From positions 62,001-126,000 of the forward strand of contig JAVVQG010000003.1 of the NCBI GenBank assembly GCA_036655355.1: a stretch of 64,000 bases of DNA. The letters are read 5' to 3'. The position numbers were made by a program, and so were the translations under genes. Of this stretch, positions 52,028 to 60,736 are shown piece by piece (position 1 is the stretch's first letter; each line of letters begins with the position of its first letter). The DNA comes from JAUNSR01 sp036655355. GTDB taxonomy: Bacteria; Bacteroidota; Bacteroidia; Bacteroidales; JAUNSR01. The notes under the pieces were generated by a model that was not told the origin of the DNA, did no database searches, and was given only the letters and a program-made list of their open reading frames with translations.

Positions 52028-52906
52028 CTATTTTTTTCCGGCATTAAACAATTTTCTTTTCTCTTCTGCTGTCAACCCATCGTATCCGGATCGTTTCATC
52101 TTATCCAGAATCTGATCGATCTCCTCCAGCTGCTCCTTCTTACGTCGGTTGTAATCCATGTCACGTTGGCGATCTCCCATTTGCACACGCATCTTCGGAC
52201 GCGGTTTAAACCAATTCACCACTTTATCTATGAGCATGTTCACCCCTCGCGTAAGGTCTGTCCCCTTCTTATAGGAAACCACGAATAGAAAGCCGAATAA
52301 AGCGCCCCCCAAATGGGCGATGTTGCCTCCGGCATTGTCCGAAATCACATTTACGAAAGAAAGTGCCACAACGAACATGGCGATGTATTTCAATTTTATC
52401 GCACCCAGGAACAGCAGGTAAACCTCATCGTTCGGCGCACGCATGGCCGTAGCCACCACGATGGCCAATACGGAGGCCGATGCGCCCAACAGAAATGAAT
52501 GTGACACGACATCGGTAAACATCGGAAAGAGATTGTACGACAGGATATAAAGCAATCCTCCGAAAATGCCTCCCATGAAATAGATTCCTCCGAGTTGCTT
52601 CTCTGTGAACCAGCGCAAAAAGAGTTGCCCGAACCAATAAAGCCACAGCATATTGAAAAGCAAATGCAGGAAATTGGTATGCAAAAACATATAGGTGACC
52701 AGCGTCCACGGCTGATAAAGCAACGTAGCGGGATTAGAGGGCAATTCAAAATAGCGCAACAACCGGTAACCGTCGTAGTTAAACAGACGCGTCGTCACCA
52801 GCCACACCGAAGCCACAGCAAAAAAGGCTACGTTTATAAATAGCAGACGGAACAGCAGGTTCCCCTGAAAATACCTTCGTTTGAGATCAGTAAAAATATT
52901 TGCCAT
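52028..52906 (-). CDS. Rhomboid intramembrane serine protease (downstream paralogue)
   Basis: 292 residues, six or so membrane helices. Catalytic Ser lies in GASASVLAI, and the His in IAHLGGALFGFLFV; the L1-loop WR-like and HxxxN features (MFLHTNFLHLLFNML) are seen. Compared with the upstream paralogue it has an extra charged C-terminal domain of ~65 residues (KPRPKMRVQMGDRQRDMDYNRRKKEQLEEIDQILDKMK). Probably cleaves membrane-anchored proteins. Its start overlaps the paralogue's stop by 20 bp. Confidence 0.92.
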   Translation of the reverse strand: MANIFTDLKRRYFQGNLLFRLLFINVAFFAVASVWLVTTRLFNYDGYRLLRYFELPSNPATLLYQPWTLVTYMFLHTNFLHLLFNMLWLYWFGQLFLRWFTEKQLGGIYFMGGIFGGLLYILSYNLFPMFTDVVSHSFLLGASASVLAIVVATAMRAPNDEVYLLFLGAIKLKYIAMFVVALSFVNVISDNAGGNIAHLGGALFGFLFVVSYKKGTDLTRGVNMLIDKVVNWFKPRPKMRVQMGDRQRDMDYNRRKKEQLEEIDQILDKMKRSGYDGLTAEEKRKLFNAGKK

Positions 52907-53618
52907 TGTTGAAATCCTGTTTTTTCCAGATTTTAATCAGAATATAACCGAAAATCATTCCTCCGAGATGCGCGAAATGGGCGATATTATCGCCGTTAAA
53001 GCTAGCCACTCCCAAGAAGAGTTCCAAGATACCGTAACCGATCACGAAATATTTCGCACGGATCGGAAATGGGATGAACATCATGTATAATTGTGCGTTC
53101 GGGAAAAGCATACCGAATGCCAGCAAGATGCCGAATACAGCCCCGGATGCTCCGATGGTAAGGAATGCGTTATTCAGATAATCAGGTAGGTAATTGATTA
53201 GGAAATCGGCACGATCTATCACATATTGTCCCAGTCTAAACGAATCCTGACTCAACAGTTCGCGAACCTGAATCCACCAAACTCCCTGCTGCACCAATGC
53301 GGCTCCGATACCCGTTACCATGTAGTAAATCAGAAAGCGTTTCCCTCCCCACGTATATTCCAGGGTCTTTCCAAACATGAACAGAGAGAACATATTGAAG
53401 AATATATGGGAGATGTTGGCATGCATGAACATGTAAGTGATGAGCTGCACGGGATTGAAAGCATTTGCTCCGAAATAGTGAAGACCCAGGATATAATTCA
53501 GGTTGACTCCGGAACGGGAAAAAACAAAACTTGCCGCAAAACAAAGAAAATTAATAATAATAAGGTTTAGCGTTACCGGTGGAATATTGGATAGAAAACC
53601 AGAACTTCTCTGAAACAT
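52887..53618 (-). CDS. Rhomboid intramembrane serine protease (upstream paralogue)
   Basis: 243 residues from ATG 53618 (MFQRSSGFLSNIPPVTLNL); the frame extends to a TTG at 53654, too close to the promoter at 53692-53699 to prefer. Catalytic Ser in IGASGAVFGILLAF and His in AHFAHLGGMIFGY, plus MHANISHIFFNMFSLFMFGKTLE. First gene of the operon, overlapping the second rhomboid by 20 bp. The pair may act on different substrates or be a heteromeric unit. Confidence 0.93.
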   Translation of the reverse strand: MFQRSSGFLSNIPPVTLNLIIINFLCFAASFVFSRSGVNLNYILGLHYFGANAFNPVQLITYMFMHANISHIFFNMFSLFMFGKTLEYTWGGKRFLIYYMVTGIGAALVQQGVWWIQVRELLSQDSFRLGQYVIDRADFLINYLPDYLNNAFLTIGASGAVFGILLAFGMLFPNAQLYMMFIPFPIRAKYFVIGYGILELFLGVASFNGDNIAHFAHLGGMIFGYILIKIWKKQDFNNGKYFY

Positions 53619-53691
53619 AGAAAAAAGATTTACGTTAGTGTATATCAGTAACAAGCCATGTTATCAACCCTTTGTGGGGCGGCTCTACTCA

Positions 53692-53699
53692 CAAATGTA
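53692..53699 (-). promoter_or_regulatory. -7 box of the rhomboid operon
   Basis: Minus strand TACATTTG (TAnnTTTG), 74 bp upstream of the first rhomboid ATG. Confidence 0.55.
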
Positions 53700-53780
53700 G
53701 TGATTATTTACGATTTTCACCTTTACAGCCCTTTAATTCTAAAAATCAGCACTTAAAATCAATATTTCCAACTCTTTTTC

Positions 53781-53812
53781 TTTGCGTTATGGATTATTAA
53801 TATATATATTTG
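53781..53812 (+). promoter_or_regulatory. Promoter of the HU gene
   Basis: -33 TTTG (53781-53784) and -7 TATATTTG (53805-53812) separated by 20 bp, an exact Bacteroides consensus match, giving a ~55-nt leader. Confidence 0.8.
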
Positions 53813-53872
53813 TTTGTCATTTTTAATGAATATAAACTTTTTATCTTAATCTTTTTAAATATAGTCATTCAT

Positions 53873-54145
53873 ATGAACAAGTCAGAACTTATTACTGCTA
53901 TGGCCGAAACTTCAGGCCTTAGCAAAACAGATGCTAAAAAAGCGTTGGAAGCTTTTGTGGAAAGTGTAGAAAATGCATTGGTGAACGGCGATAAAGTGAG
54001 CCTGATCGGTTTTGGTACTTTCGCTACTGTAGAAAAAAGTGAAAGAACAGGAATCAATCCTGCAACCAAACAGCAAATCACGATTCCGGCTAGAAAAGTT
54101 GTTAAATTCAAACCTGGTACAGAATTTTCCGATAAGATTAAATAA
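53873..54145 (+). CDS. HU-family DNA-binding protein
   Basis: Histone-like nucleoid protein that bends DNA. 90 residues from ATG 53873 (MNKSELITAMAETSGLSKTDAKKALEAFVESVENAL), with the DNA-intercalating arm GFGTFATVEKSERTGINPATKQQITIPARKVVKFKPG. The longer frame from 53810 begins inside the promoter. Ends just before a family terminator and a repeat-rich gap. Confidence 0.95.
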   Translation: MNKSELITAMAETSGLSKTDAKKALEAFVESVENALVNGDKVSLIGFGTFATVEKSERTGINPATKQQITIPARKVVKFKPGTEFSDKIK

Positions 54146-54173
54146 TCCGGAATTCAATCAGATACGAAAAGAG

Positions 54174-54213
54174 GAGGTTGCCTAAAATTCATCTGAATGA
54201 ATTAGGCAACCTC
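54174..54213. terminator. Terminator after the HU gene, same family as 18241-18282
   Basis: Stem GAGGTTGCCTA/TAGGCAACCTC with an inner AATTCAT/ATGAATT pairing, followed by T5. The arrangement of outer stem and inner ATTCAT..ATGAA matches the post-cysS hairpin. Confidence 0.88.
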
Positions 54214-54215
54214 TT

Positions 54216-54264
54216 TTTATTCTCCTTATTATTCTCCTTATTATTCTCCTTTTATTCTCCTTTT
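54216..54264. repeat. Short 12-bp tandem repeat TTATTCTCCTTA
   Basis: ATTCTCCT recurs at 54219, 54231, 54243 and 54254 (steps 12, 12, 11). Directly after the HU terminator. Confidence 0.7.
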
Positions 54265-54365
54265 AAGGTACTCTTTTTTGCGCTCTCCTGTTAAGCCCAA
54301 ATGCACCCCTGTGTTTATCAATACAAATACTTAACATACAATTACTTAAAGAGAAAAATCGGCGC

Positions 54366-54453
54366 GTCACTGCCGTGGTTCACCCGAACCACCGCCTTGC
54401 TTCGGGCGAACCACCGCCTTGCTTCGACCGCGCCACCGCCTTGCTTCCGGCAT
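54366..54453. repeat. Second 22-bp tandem array, four units
   Basis: Units at 54388, 54410 and 54432 share ACCACCGCCTTGCTTC-n6 with an exact 22-bp step; the unit at 54366 matches at about 14 of 22 positions. GTGGTTC/GAACCAC (54375-54391) forms a hairpin across units 1 and 2. GC-rich, unlike its surroundings. Lies in the 619-bp gap between HU and argS, where nothing else but the hairpin and short repeats above is recognisable. Confidence 0.85.
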
Positions 54454-54688
54454 TATCGTGTTTCTGCGGAAAGAAGTATAGGATCCCTGAAAGATTTGTT
54501 GGGCATCGCCTAAAAAATCGTTTCGTTCGAGTGTTCAGAAAGAGGTTATTCTCCATCTAAATGAATGGAAATTGAGGTTTCCGCCCGATGGTCTCCCGTA
54601 TAAATAGTAGATTATTTTGTTTAAACATAGTTTATACCTCTAAAATCACGTTGTCCCCCTCCAGCCTGCTTATATCCCTTATATTTAC

Positions 54689-54696
54689 TATCTTTG
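54689..54696 (+). promoter_or_regulatory. -7 box of argS
   Basis: TATCTTTG (TAnnTTTG), 68 bp before the ATG. Confidence 0.5.
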
Positions 54697-54764
54697 TGCA
54701 AAATTGACCATCCTCTCCCGGTTGGTTTGAGCGAACGTATAAACTTAATATTGATCAATTATAT

Positions 54765-56558
54765 ATGAACATTGAAGTAAAGCTTGCTGACTCTGTAAAG
54801 AAAGCGATTTCAGACCTTTACGGTGTGGAAGCGCAGGATTCTCAGATTCAGCTTTCGAAGACAAAAAAAGAATTCGAAGGGCATCTGACACTGGTTGTCT
54901 TTCCATTCCTAAAAGTTTCAAAGAAAAATCCGGAAGCTACCGCTAACGAGATTGGTGAATACTTGATGAAAAATGAACCCGCGATCAGCGCTTTCAATGT
55001 AATCAAAGGATTTTTGAATCTGACGATCGCTCCGGCTGTTTGGGTTGAAATGTTGAACGGCGTGAATGCTACAGAGAACTTCGGTGTGAAAACGGCAACG
55101 GAAAACGCTCCGTTGGTAATGATCGAATACTCTTCACCAAACACCAACAAACCACTTCACCTGGGTCACGTACGTAACAACCTACTTGGTTTCAGCATCT
55201 CTGAAATCCTGAAGGCCAACGGTAACAAAGTGGTGAAAACCAACATTGTCAACGACCGTGGTATCCACATCTGTAAATCAATGCTTGCTTGGAAGAAATG
55301 GGGCGAAGGATGTACGCCCGAGTCTACCGGTAAGAAAGGCGATCACCTGATCGGCGACTTCTACGTATTGTTCGATAAACACTACAAAGCGGAATTGGCC
55401 GAATTGCAGTCGAAGGGCATGACCAAAGAGGAAGCGGAAGCAGCGTCAACCCTGATGGCTGAAGCGCGCGAAATGCTTCGTTTGTGGGAAGCGGGCGACC
55501 TTGAAGTGTACGCTATGTGGGAGATGATGAACAACTGGGTATACGCAGGGTTCGACGAAACCTACAAAATGATGGGTGTAGATTTCGACAAGATCTATTA
55601 CGAATCTCAAACCTACCTCGAAGGTAAAGATAAAGTGCTGGAAGGTCTTGAAAACGGTGTCCTTTACAAGAAAGAAGACGGATCCGTATGGGCAGACCTT
55701 ACAGACATGGGGTTAGACCACAAATTGTTGCTTCGTGCTGACGGAACATCGGTTTACATGACACAGGATATCGGTACGGCAAAACTTCGTTACCAGGATT
55801 ATCCGATCGATAAGATGGTATATGTTGTAGGTAACGAGCAGAACTACCACTTCCAGGTTCTTTCAATCCTTTTGGACCGCCTTGGCTTCAAATGGGGTAA
55901 AGATTTGGTTCACTTCTCTTACGGAATGGTTGAACTTCCGGAAGGTAAGATGAAATCGCGCGAAGGTACGGTTGTAGATGCCGACGACCTGATGGCCGAG
56001 ATGATCGCTACCGCGAAAGAAACCTCTGAAGAGCTTGGCAAATTAGACGGATGCACGCCGGAAGAGGCATTTGAGATCGCTAGAACCGTAGGTTTGGGTG
56101 CTCTGAAATATTTCATTCTGAAGGTGGACCCGCGCAAGAACATGACCTTCAACCCGAAAGAATCGATCGATTTCAATGGAAATACAGGTCCTTTCATCCA
56201 ATATACACACGCTCGTATCCGCTCTGTATTGCGTAAAGCAGCAGAATTAGGCATCGAACTACCGTCTGCATTGCCTGCTGATTTGACTTTGTCTGAAAAA
56301 GAAGCGTCATTGATTCAGAACCTTGCGGCCTTCCCAAGCGTTGTAAAAGAAGCCGGCGACAATTTCAGCCCTGCTGTAATCGCTAACTACGTTTACGATC
56401 TTGTGAAAGAATACAACCAGTTCTATCACGACTTCTCAATTTTGAAAGAGGAGAATGAATCGCTTCGCGCATTCCGTCTTGTTCTTTCTGAAAATGTAGC
56501 CCGCGTAGTAAAAACAGGTATGAACCTATTGGGAATCAACGTTCCGGATCGTATGTAA
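54765..56558 (+). CDS. argS: Arginine--tRNA ligase
   Basis: Class I synthetase that charges tRNA-Arg; needs tRNA bound for amino-acid activation. 597 residues with the N-terminal Add-1 domain, the HIGH-like PLHLGHVRNN, a KMSKS-like site (MKSREGTVVD) and a DALR anticodon-binding C-terminus ending NLLGINVPDRM. Family length is normal. Flanked by a repeat-rich gap upstream and a terminator downstream. Confidence 0.97.
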   Translation: MNIEVKLADSVKKAISDLYGVEAQDSQIQLSKTKKEFEGHLTLVVFPFLKVSKKNPEATANEIGEYLMKNEPAISAFNVIKGFLNLTIAPAVWVEMLNGVNATENFGVKTATENAPLVMIEYSSPNTNKPLHLGHVRNNLLGFSISEILKANGNKVVKTNIVNDRGIHICKSMLAWKKWGEGCTPESTGKKGDHLIGDFYVLFDKHYKAELAELQSKGMTKEEAEAASTLMAEAREMLRLWEAGDLEVYAMWEMMNNWVYAGFDETYKMMGVDFDKIYYESQTYLEGKDKVLEGLENGVLYKKEDGSVWADLTDMGLDHKLLLRADGTSVYMTQDIGTAKLRYQDYPIDKMVYVVGNEQNYHFQVLSILLDRLGFKWGKDLVHFSYGMVELPEGKMKSREGTVVDADDLMAEMIATAKETSEELGKLDGCTPEEAFEIARTVGLGALKYFILKVDPRKNMTFNPKESIDFNGNTGPFIQYTHARIRSVLRKAAELGIELPSALPADLTLSEKEASLIQNLAAFPSVVKEAGDNFSPAVIANYVYDLVKEYNQFYHDFSILKEENESLRAFRLVLSENVARVVKTGMNLLGINVPDRM

Positions 56559-56575
56559 TCGGAATCCTCAACAAT

Positions 56576-56624
56576 AAAAAAAAGCGTCGGTCGGGAGTAA
56601 AACTCCTGAGCCGACGCTTTTTTT
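56576..56624 (+). terminator. Terminator after argS
   Basis: Stem AAAAAAAGCGTCGG/CCGACGCTTTTTTT (56577-56590 with 56611-56624) with an inner GGAGT/ACTCC stem, then T-rich sequence. Confidence 0.92.
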
Positions 56625-56645
56625 ATACCTTATATAATCAGAAAA

Positions 56646-57509
56646 ATGGATAAAACGCAATTAAAAGCGATGCTTGCCTTCCAACGGAACGAAGCTGCGA
56701 TGACGATTCTATACCGCGAACTCTCTAAAGTGGTAAAAGAGCCGCACAACCGCGAGGTACTTCAGAATCTATCTGTCAAAGAGTGGGATCATTATGAGAA
56801 TGCGCGTAGTTTTACCGGGATTGAAATCAAACCCCGACGCTGGCGTATCCGTTTATTCTTTCTCTTGTCACGAACCTTCGGACTCACATTCGGCATCAAG
56901 ATGATCGAATACAATCAGAAGGAGATGAAAAAAATTTTACCGATCATCAGCACTTTACCGGGATATAAAGAGAAAGTGGAGGCCGAGGAGTTGGAAGAAC
57001 AGGTGATGATCAGCAAGATCGAAGAAGACCGACTGCAATACATGAGTGCCGTTGTTTTGGGAATGAACGATGCCATCATTGAGTTTACCGGTGCTTTGGC
57101 CGGGTTTGCACTGGCGTTTCAGAAACCTCAAATCGTAGCGATGGCAGGTGCCATTACCGGAATTGCGGCCGCACTTTCGATGGGAGCTTCGGAATATATG
57201 TCCACGAAAACGGAGAGTGAAGGGCGGAGTCCGATGAAAGCGGCATTTTATACGCTAACAGCCTACCTGATCACGGTCATTCTGCTTTTATCGCCTTTTA
57301 TCTTTATGAAGAATGTGTATTGGGCCCTCCTGGTTTGTCTGATTACAGGAAGTATCATCGTGGGTGCCTTTAATTTCTATTACGCAATCGTAAAGAGCGA
57401 GTCCTTTTGGAAACGCTTCCTCGAAATGCTCGGCGTAAGTACCAGTGTAGCCGCAATCAGTTTCGGAATAGGATGGTTACTGAAATATTTTACCGGTATA
57501 AATATCTGA
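56646..57509 (+). CDS. VIT1/CCC1-type metal transporter with ferritin-like N-terminus
   Basis: 287 residues. The first ~140 look like a ferritin/rubrerythrin-type four-helix domain (NEAAMTILYRELSKVVK, LQNLSVKEWDHYENA, EEQVMISKIEEDRL, with ExxxE and ExxH iron-ligand patterns). Residues ~145-285 form the VIT1/CCC1 Fe/Mn transporter block of five helices (MNDAIIEFTGALAGFALAFQ, GASEYMSTKTESEG). The combination resembles MbfA-type iron exporters, giving an iron-exit role by analogy. Starts 87 bp after argS, beyond its terminator. Confidence 0.82.
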   Translation: MDKTQLKAMLAFQRNEAAMTILYRELSKVVKEPHNREVLQNLSVKEWDHYENARSFTGIEIKPRRWRIRLFFLLSRTFGLTFGIKMIEYNQKEMKKILPIISTLPGYKEKVEAEELEEQVMISKIEEDRLQYMSAVVLGMNDAIIEFTGALAGFALAFQKPQIVAMAGAITGIAAALSMGASEYMSTKTESEGRSPMKAAFYTLTAYLITVILLLSPFIFMKNVYWALLVCLITGSIIVGAFNFYYAIVKSESFWKRFLEMLGVSTSVAAISFGIGWLLKYFTGINI

Positions 57510-57580
57510 TTTGACTTGGGGAAATACCTTATATGGATGGCGTATTTGACTTTAATATTGAAAAATTAGATCGTATTAAA

Positions 57581-58630
57581 ATGAAAAAGATTCAATTTAT
57601 TCTGAGTTTAGTAGCGGTCGGAGCGGGTTTACTCTGTTTCTTCCCTTCTGCGAAAGCTTGTACAAGAGCACTTTACGTTGGAGAGCAAAATTTGGTGATT
57701 ACCGGGCGTACGATGGATTGGAAGGAAGATATGAGAACCAACCTCTATGTATTTCCGCGAGGAATCGAACGAAAGGCAGGTCTCACAGAAAATTCAATGA
57801 AATGGACCTCTAAATACGGAAGTGTGATCGCAGCCGGCTATGACATCGGTACAGCCGACGGGATGAATGAAAAAGGATTGGTTGCAAATCTGCTTTTTCT
57901 CGTAGAATCTGATTATTCGAGACCAAACGATACACGTCCGATCATGGGCATCTCTTATTGGGCACAATATGTATTGGATAATTTTGCTACCGTTGAAGAA
58001 GCTGTCCAGACATTACAAAAAGACCTTTTTCGGTTGAACGCCCCTAAACTTCCGAATGGTGTTGAAACCAAATTACACCTCTCTATCTCTGATGCGCTTG
58101 GAAATAGTGCTATCGTGGAATATGAGAAAGGGAATGTAGTGATATATGAAGGACCGCAATATCAGGTAATGACTAACTCTCCTTTCTACAACCAACAACT
58201 GGCAATTAATAATTATTGGAAACAGGTGGGTGGTTTACAGATGCTTCCGGGAACAAACCGTGCAGCCGACCGGTTTGCTAGAGCATCATTCTATATCGAT
58301 GTTATTCCGAAAACGGCTAATGAACGGATTGGCGTGGCAGGGGTATTCAGTGTCATGCGTAACGTATCGGTTCCGTTAGGAATCTCAACAGAAGACCAAC
58401 CCAATATTTCCACCACCATTTGGCGGACGGTTTCGGATCAGAAAAATCTAAAATATTATTATGAATCCACTCTATCCCCAAATGTCTTCTGGATAGATTT
58501 GTTGAACGTAGATTTTTCACCCGGCGCATCTGTAAAAAAACTACCACTTGACAAGGGTGAGATTTACGCGGGAGATGTTTCTTCGCACCTCATACCGGGT
58601 CCGGGGTTTACATTTGAAATCGATGAATAA
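57581..58630 (+). CDS. Choloylglycine hydrolase family protein (bile salt hydrolase/penicillin V acylase-like)
   Basis: Ntn-hydrolase that deconjugates bile salts or acts on related linear amides. From ATG 57581 it is 349 residues with a signal peptide ending at AKA, so that Cys in AKA-CTRALY becomes the N-terminal nucleophile. GRTMDW (Arg, Asp), TNSPFY (Asn) and DRFARAS (Arg) supply the other conserved active-site residues. The frame starts 16 codons earlier without a signal. Extracytoplasmic location is common in Bacteroidetes BSH. Substrate class (bile salt or penicillin V) is not settled by sequence alone. Ends at a terminator. Confidence 0.88.
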   Translation: MKKIQFILSLVAVGAGLLCFFPSAKACTRALYVGEQNLVITGRTMDWKEDMRTNLYVFPRGIERKAGLTENSMKWTSKYGSVIAAGYDIGTADGMNEKGLVANLLFLVESDYSRPNDTRPIMGISYWAQYVLDNFATVEEAVQTLQKDLFRLNAPKLPNGVETKLHLSISDALGNSAIVEYEKGNVVIYEGPQYQVMTNSPFYNQQLAINNYWKQVGGLQMLPGTNRAADRFARASFYIDVIPKTANERIGVAGVFSVMRNVSVPLGISTEDQPNISTTIWRTVSDQKNLKYYYESTLSPNVFWIDLLNVDFSPGASVKKLPLDKGEIYAGDVSSHLIPGPGFTFEIDE

Positions 58631-58688
58631 GGAATAATCACCGGATCCCGGTTTAGCAGCCGCAGCCGGATTCGGGCGATTAGAAAGA

Positions 58689-58732
58689 ATCCCGTTCTCC
58701 GAAAACGCTTTACAGTTTCCGGAGAACGGGAT
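58689..58732. terminator. Terminator between the choloylglycine hydrolase-like and SulP genes
   Basis: 13-bp stem ATCCCGTTCTCCG/CGGAGAACGGGAT (58689-58702 region with 58720-58732). No strong T-run; serves convergent genes. Confidence 0.75.
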
Positions 58733-58775
58733 TTCTGAGTCGGAATGTTCCGGTTATCCGAAATTCCGATTTATG

Positions 58776-60542
58776 TCAACGCGAGGTGTGGGATGCGTGC
58801 GAGGCATGTCCGTGGGGATGCTTCTTCTCCGATTCCTCTCGGGCAAGTTCGTTTGCTTTTGCTACCGCACCGTTAATGTGATCGAAGATGTTATCCATAC
58901 CGATCTGACCGGCAACCTTACTCTTTTCGAGGGTAGCCAATACATCGGGACGAACCCCGGAGAGGATGACACGGATGTGCTCCTGTTTCGACTGATTGAT
59001 AAACATCTCCAGGTTATGAAGACCCGTTGAGTCGATAAACGGCACCTTGCGCATACGCAAGATACGGATGCGTGGCTTATCACCGATGATGCGCATCTCC
59101 TCATCGAATTTATTCGCCATACCGAAGAAGAATGGTCCGTCGAGTTCGAACACTTCCACTCCTTTGGCCAAGTTCAATTTCTCACCCTGATCGTCGGATG
59201 TAGCAGCATCCGTACCCTCCAACAAACTAATCTCATCGCGCAATACAGAGACGTTCGAAGTCTCGGAAACACGTCTCAAGAATAGCAGAACCGCCATCAG
59301 CAAACTCACCTCAACAGCCACCGAGAGGTTAAAGACCACGGCCAGACCTACCGTCGTACAAAGTACGGCTACGTCCGACTTCGGATTTTTCAACAACGAT
59401 TTAAGCGATTTGAAGTTTGCCATATTGTAGGCTACCACCACCAGCATACCGGCCAGACAGGCTGTGGGGATGTGCGCGGCAAGCGATCCGAGGAACAGCA
59501 GGATAAGCAATACGATCACCGAATGAATCATCCCCACCAAGGGAGTGCGTCCGCCGTTGCTGATCCCCACCATGGTACGTGCAACCGCGCCGGTAGCGGG
59601 AATTCCACCGAAGATCGGGGTGATGATGTTACCGATTCCCTCGGCGATCAGTTCCATATTGGAGTTATGCCGGTCGCCTGTCGCTCCGTCTGCCACCGAA
59701 CACGATACGATCGATACGATCGCTCCCATCGCCGCAATGGTTATCGCCGAAGGAAATAGCTGTTCGATCGTAGACATATCGGGAAATTCGAATCCCGAAA
59801 TCGAAAGGGAGCCGCTTAAAGAGAATCGATCACCGATGGTTGTGATTCCGGTAACCCCCGCATACTCTTTCAGGATGTAGGCGATCAGCGAAACAACAAT
59901 CACCGCAAACAGATAAGGCGGGAACTTCTTCAATAACCGGGGAATATACACGATGATCAGAATGGTGAACACAGTCACCAGCACGGTCGTGAGGTCGATC
60001 GTATGGATGTGTCTGAAATAGACTACCCATTTTTGGAGCAAATTGAGGGGCAATTCCATCGGAATCACTTCTCCAGCCTCATTGATTCCTCCGGTTAAGC
60101 CCAGTGCATCTTTGATCTGCGATGAGAAGATGGAAATGGCGATACCGGTATTCAGGCCGATCATGATGGGATACGGTATGTACTTGAAAATCTTACCCAG
60201 ACGCAACGCTCCGATCGCAATCTGAATCATCCCTCCCATCACGGAAGCGACAATCAGTCCGGAGAGACCGAATTGCATGTAAACGCTCGAAACAATCATC
60301 ACAAAGGCTCCCGTAGGACCTCCGATCTGAGTTTTTGTTCCCCCCAGTAAGGATACGATAAATCCGAAGATAATGGCGGTGATCAACCCTTTTTCAGGCG
60401 ATACACCTGCGGCAATGGCAAATGCCAGCGAGAGAGGTAATGCGACGACACCTACTATGATACCTGCTACGAGGTCTTTTCTGAACTGCTCAAAGCTATA
60501 TCCTTTAAAAGCGGTCAGCGTTTGGGGTACAAGACGATTCAT
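58776..60542 (-). CDS. SulP-family anion transporter with STAS domain
   Basis: 588 residues from ATG 60542 (MNRLVPQTLTAFKGYSFEQFRKDLVAGIIVGVVALPLSLAFAIAAG); an in-frame GTG at 60584 lies almost at the transcription start predicted from the -7 box at 60602-60609. About 12 helices, then a C-terminal STAS domain (GPFFFGMANKFDEEMR, LRMRKVPFIDSTGLHNLEMF). Family members carry sulfate, bicarbonate or other anions. The tail HPHGHASHASHTSR is His-rich, a possible metal site and unusual for the family. Confidence 0.92.
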   Translation of the reverse strand: MNRLVPQTLTAFKGYSFEQFRKDLVAGIIVGVVALPLSLAFAIAAGVSPEKGLITAIIFGFIVSLLGGTKTQIGGPTGAFVMIVSSVYMQFGLSGLIVASVMGGMIQIAIGALRLGKIFKYIPYPIMIGLNTGIAISIFSSQIKDALGLTGGINEAGEVIPMELPLNLLQKWVVYFRHIHTIDLTTVLVTVFTILIIVYIPRLLKKFPPYLFAVIVVSLIAYILKEYAGVTGITTIGDRFSLSGSLSISGFEFPDMSTIEQLFPSAITIAAMGAIVSIVSCSVADGATGDRHNSNMELIAEGIGNIITPIFGGIPATGAVARTMVGISNGGRTPLVGMIHSVIVLLILLFLGSLAAHIPTACLAGMLVVVAYNMANFKSLKSLLKNPKSDVAVLCTTVGLAVVFNLSVAVEVSLLMAVLLFLRRVSETSNVSVLRDEISLLEGTDAATSDDQGEKLNLAKGVEVFELDGPFFFGMANKFDEEMRIIGDKPRIRILRMRKVPFIDSTGLHNLEMFINQSKQEHIRVILSGVRPDVLATLEKSKVAGQIGMDNIFDHINGAVAKANELAREESEKKHPHGHASHASHTSR

Positions 60543-60601
60543 GTTCCGTTTTATATGTCTTTTAACAATAACCTCCTTTTTCACAGAGGCTTTAGAGGAT
60601 G

Positions 60602-60609
60602 CAAAGGTA
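60602..60609 (-). promoter_or_regulatory. -7 box of the SulP gene
   Basis: Minus strand TACCTTTG (TAnnTTTG). Supports the ATG at 60542. Confidence 0.55.
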
Positions 60610-60668
60610 ATGAAAATGTGAAACGTTAAAAGAGACCAACAAGATTAAATGACACCCGTGCCACACGA

Positions 60669-60698
60669 TAAAAAAAAGCACGGGGAGATTCCCCGCGC
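60669..60698 (-). terminator. Terminator after the GNAT-like gene
   Basis: Stem GCACGGGGA/TCCCCGCGC (60678-60686 with 60690-60698, one mismatch) followed on the minus strand by T9. Confidence 0.8.
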
Positions 60699-60736
60699 AA
60701 TATTGTTTTTATTGGGTATGACTTCAGCGATAATCA

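Noticed and set aside
54301..54560. Plus-strand frames over the 22-bp array near 54.4 kb
   Set aside because: Low-complexity translation of the repeat with no conserved features; frames end in the argS leader region.
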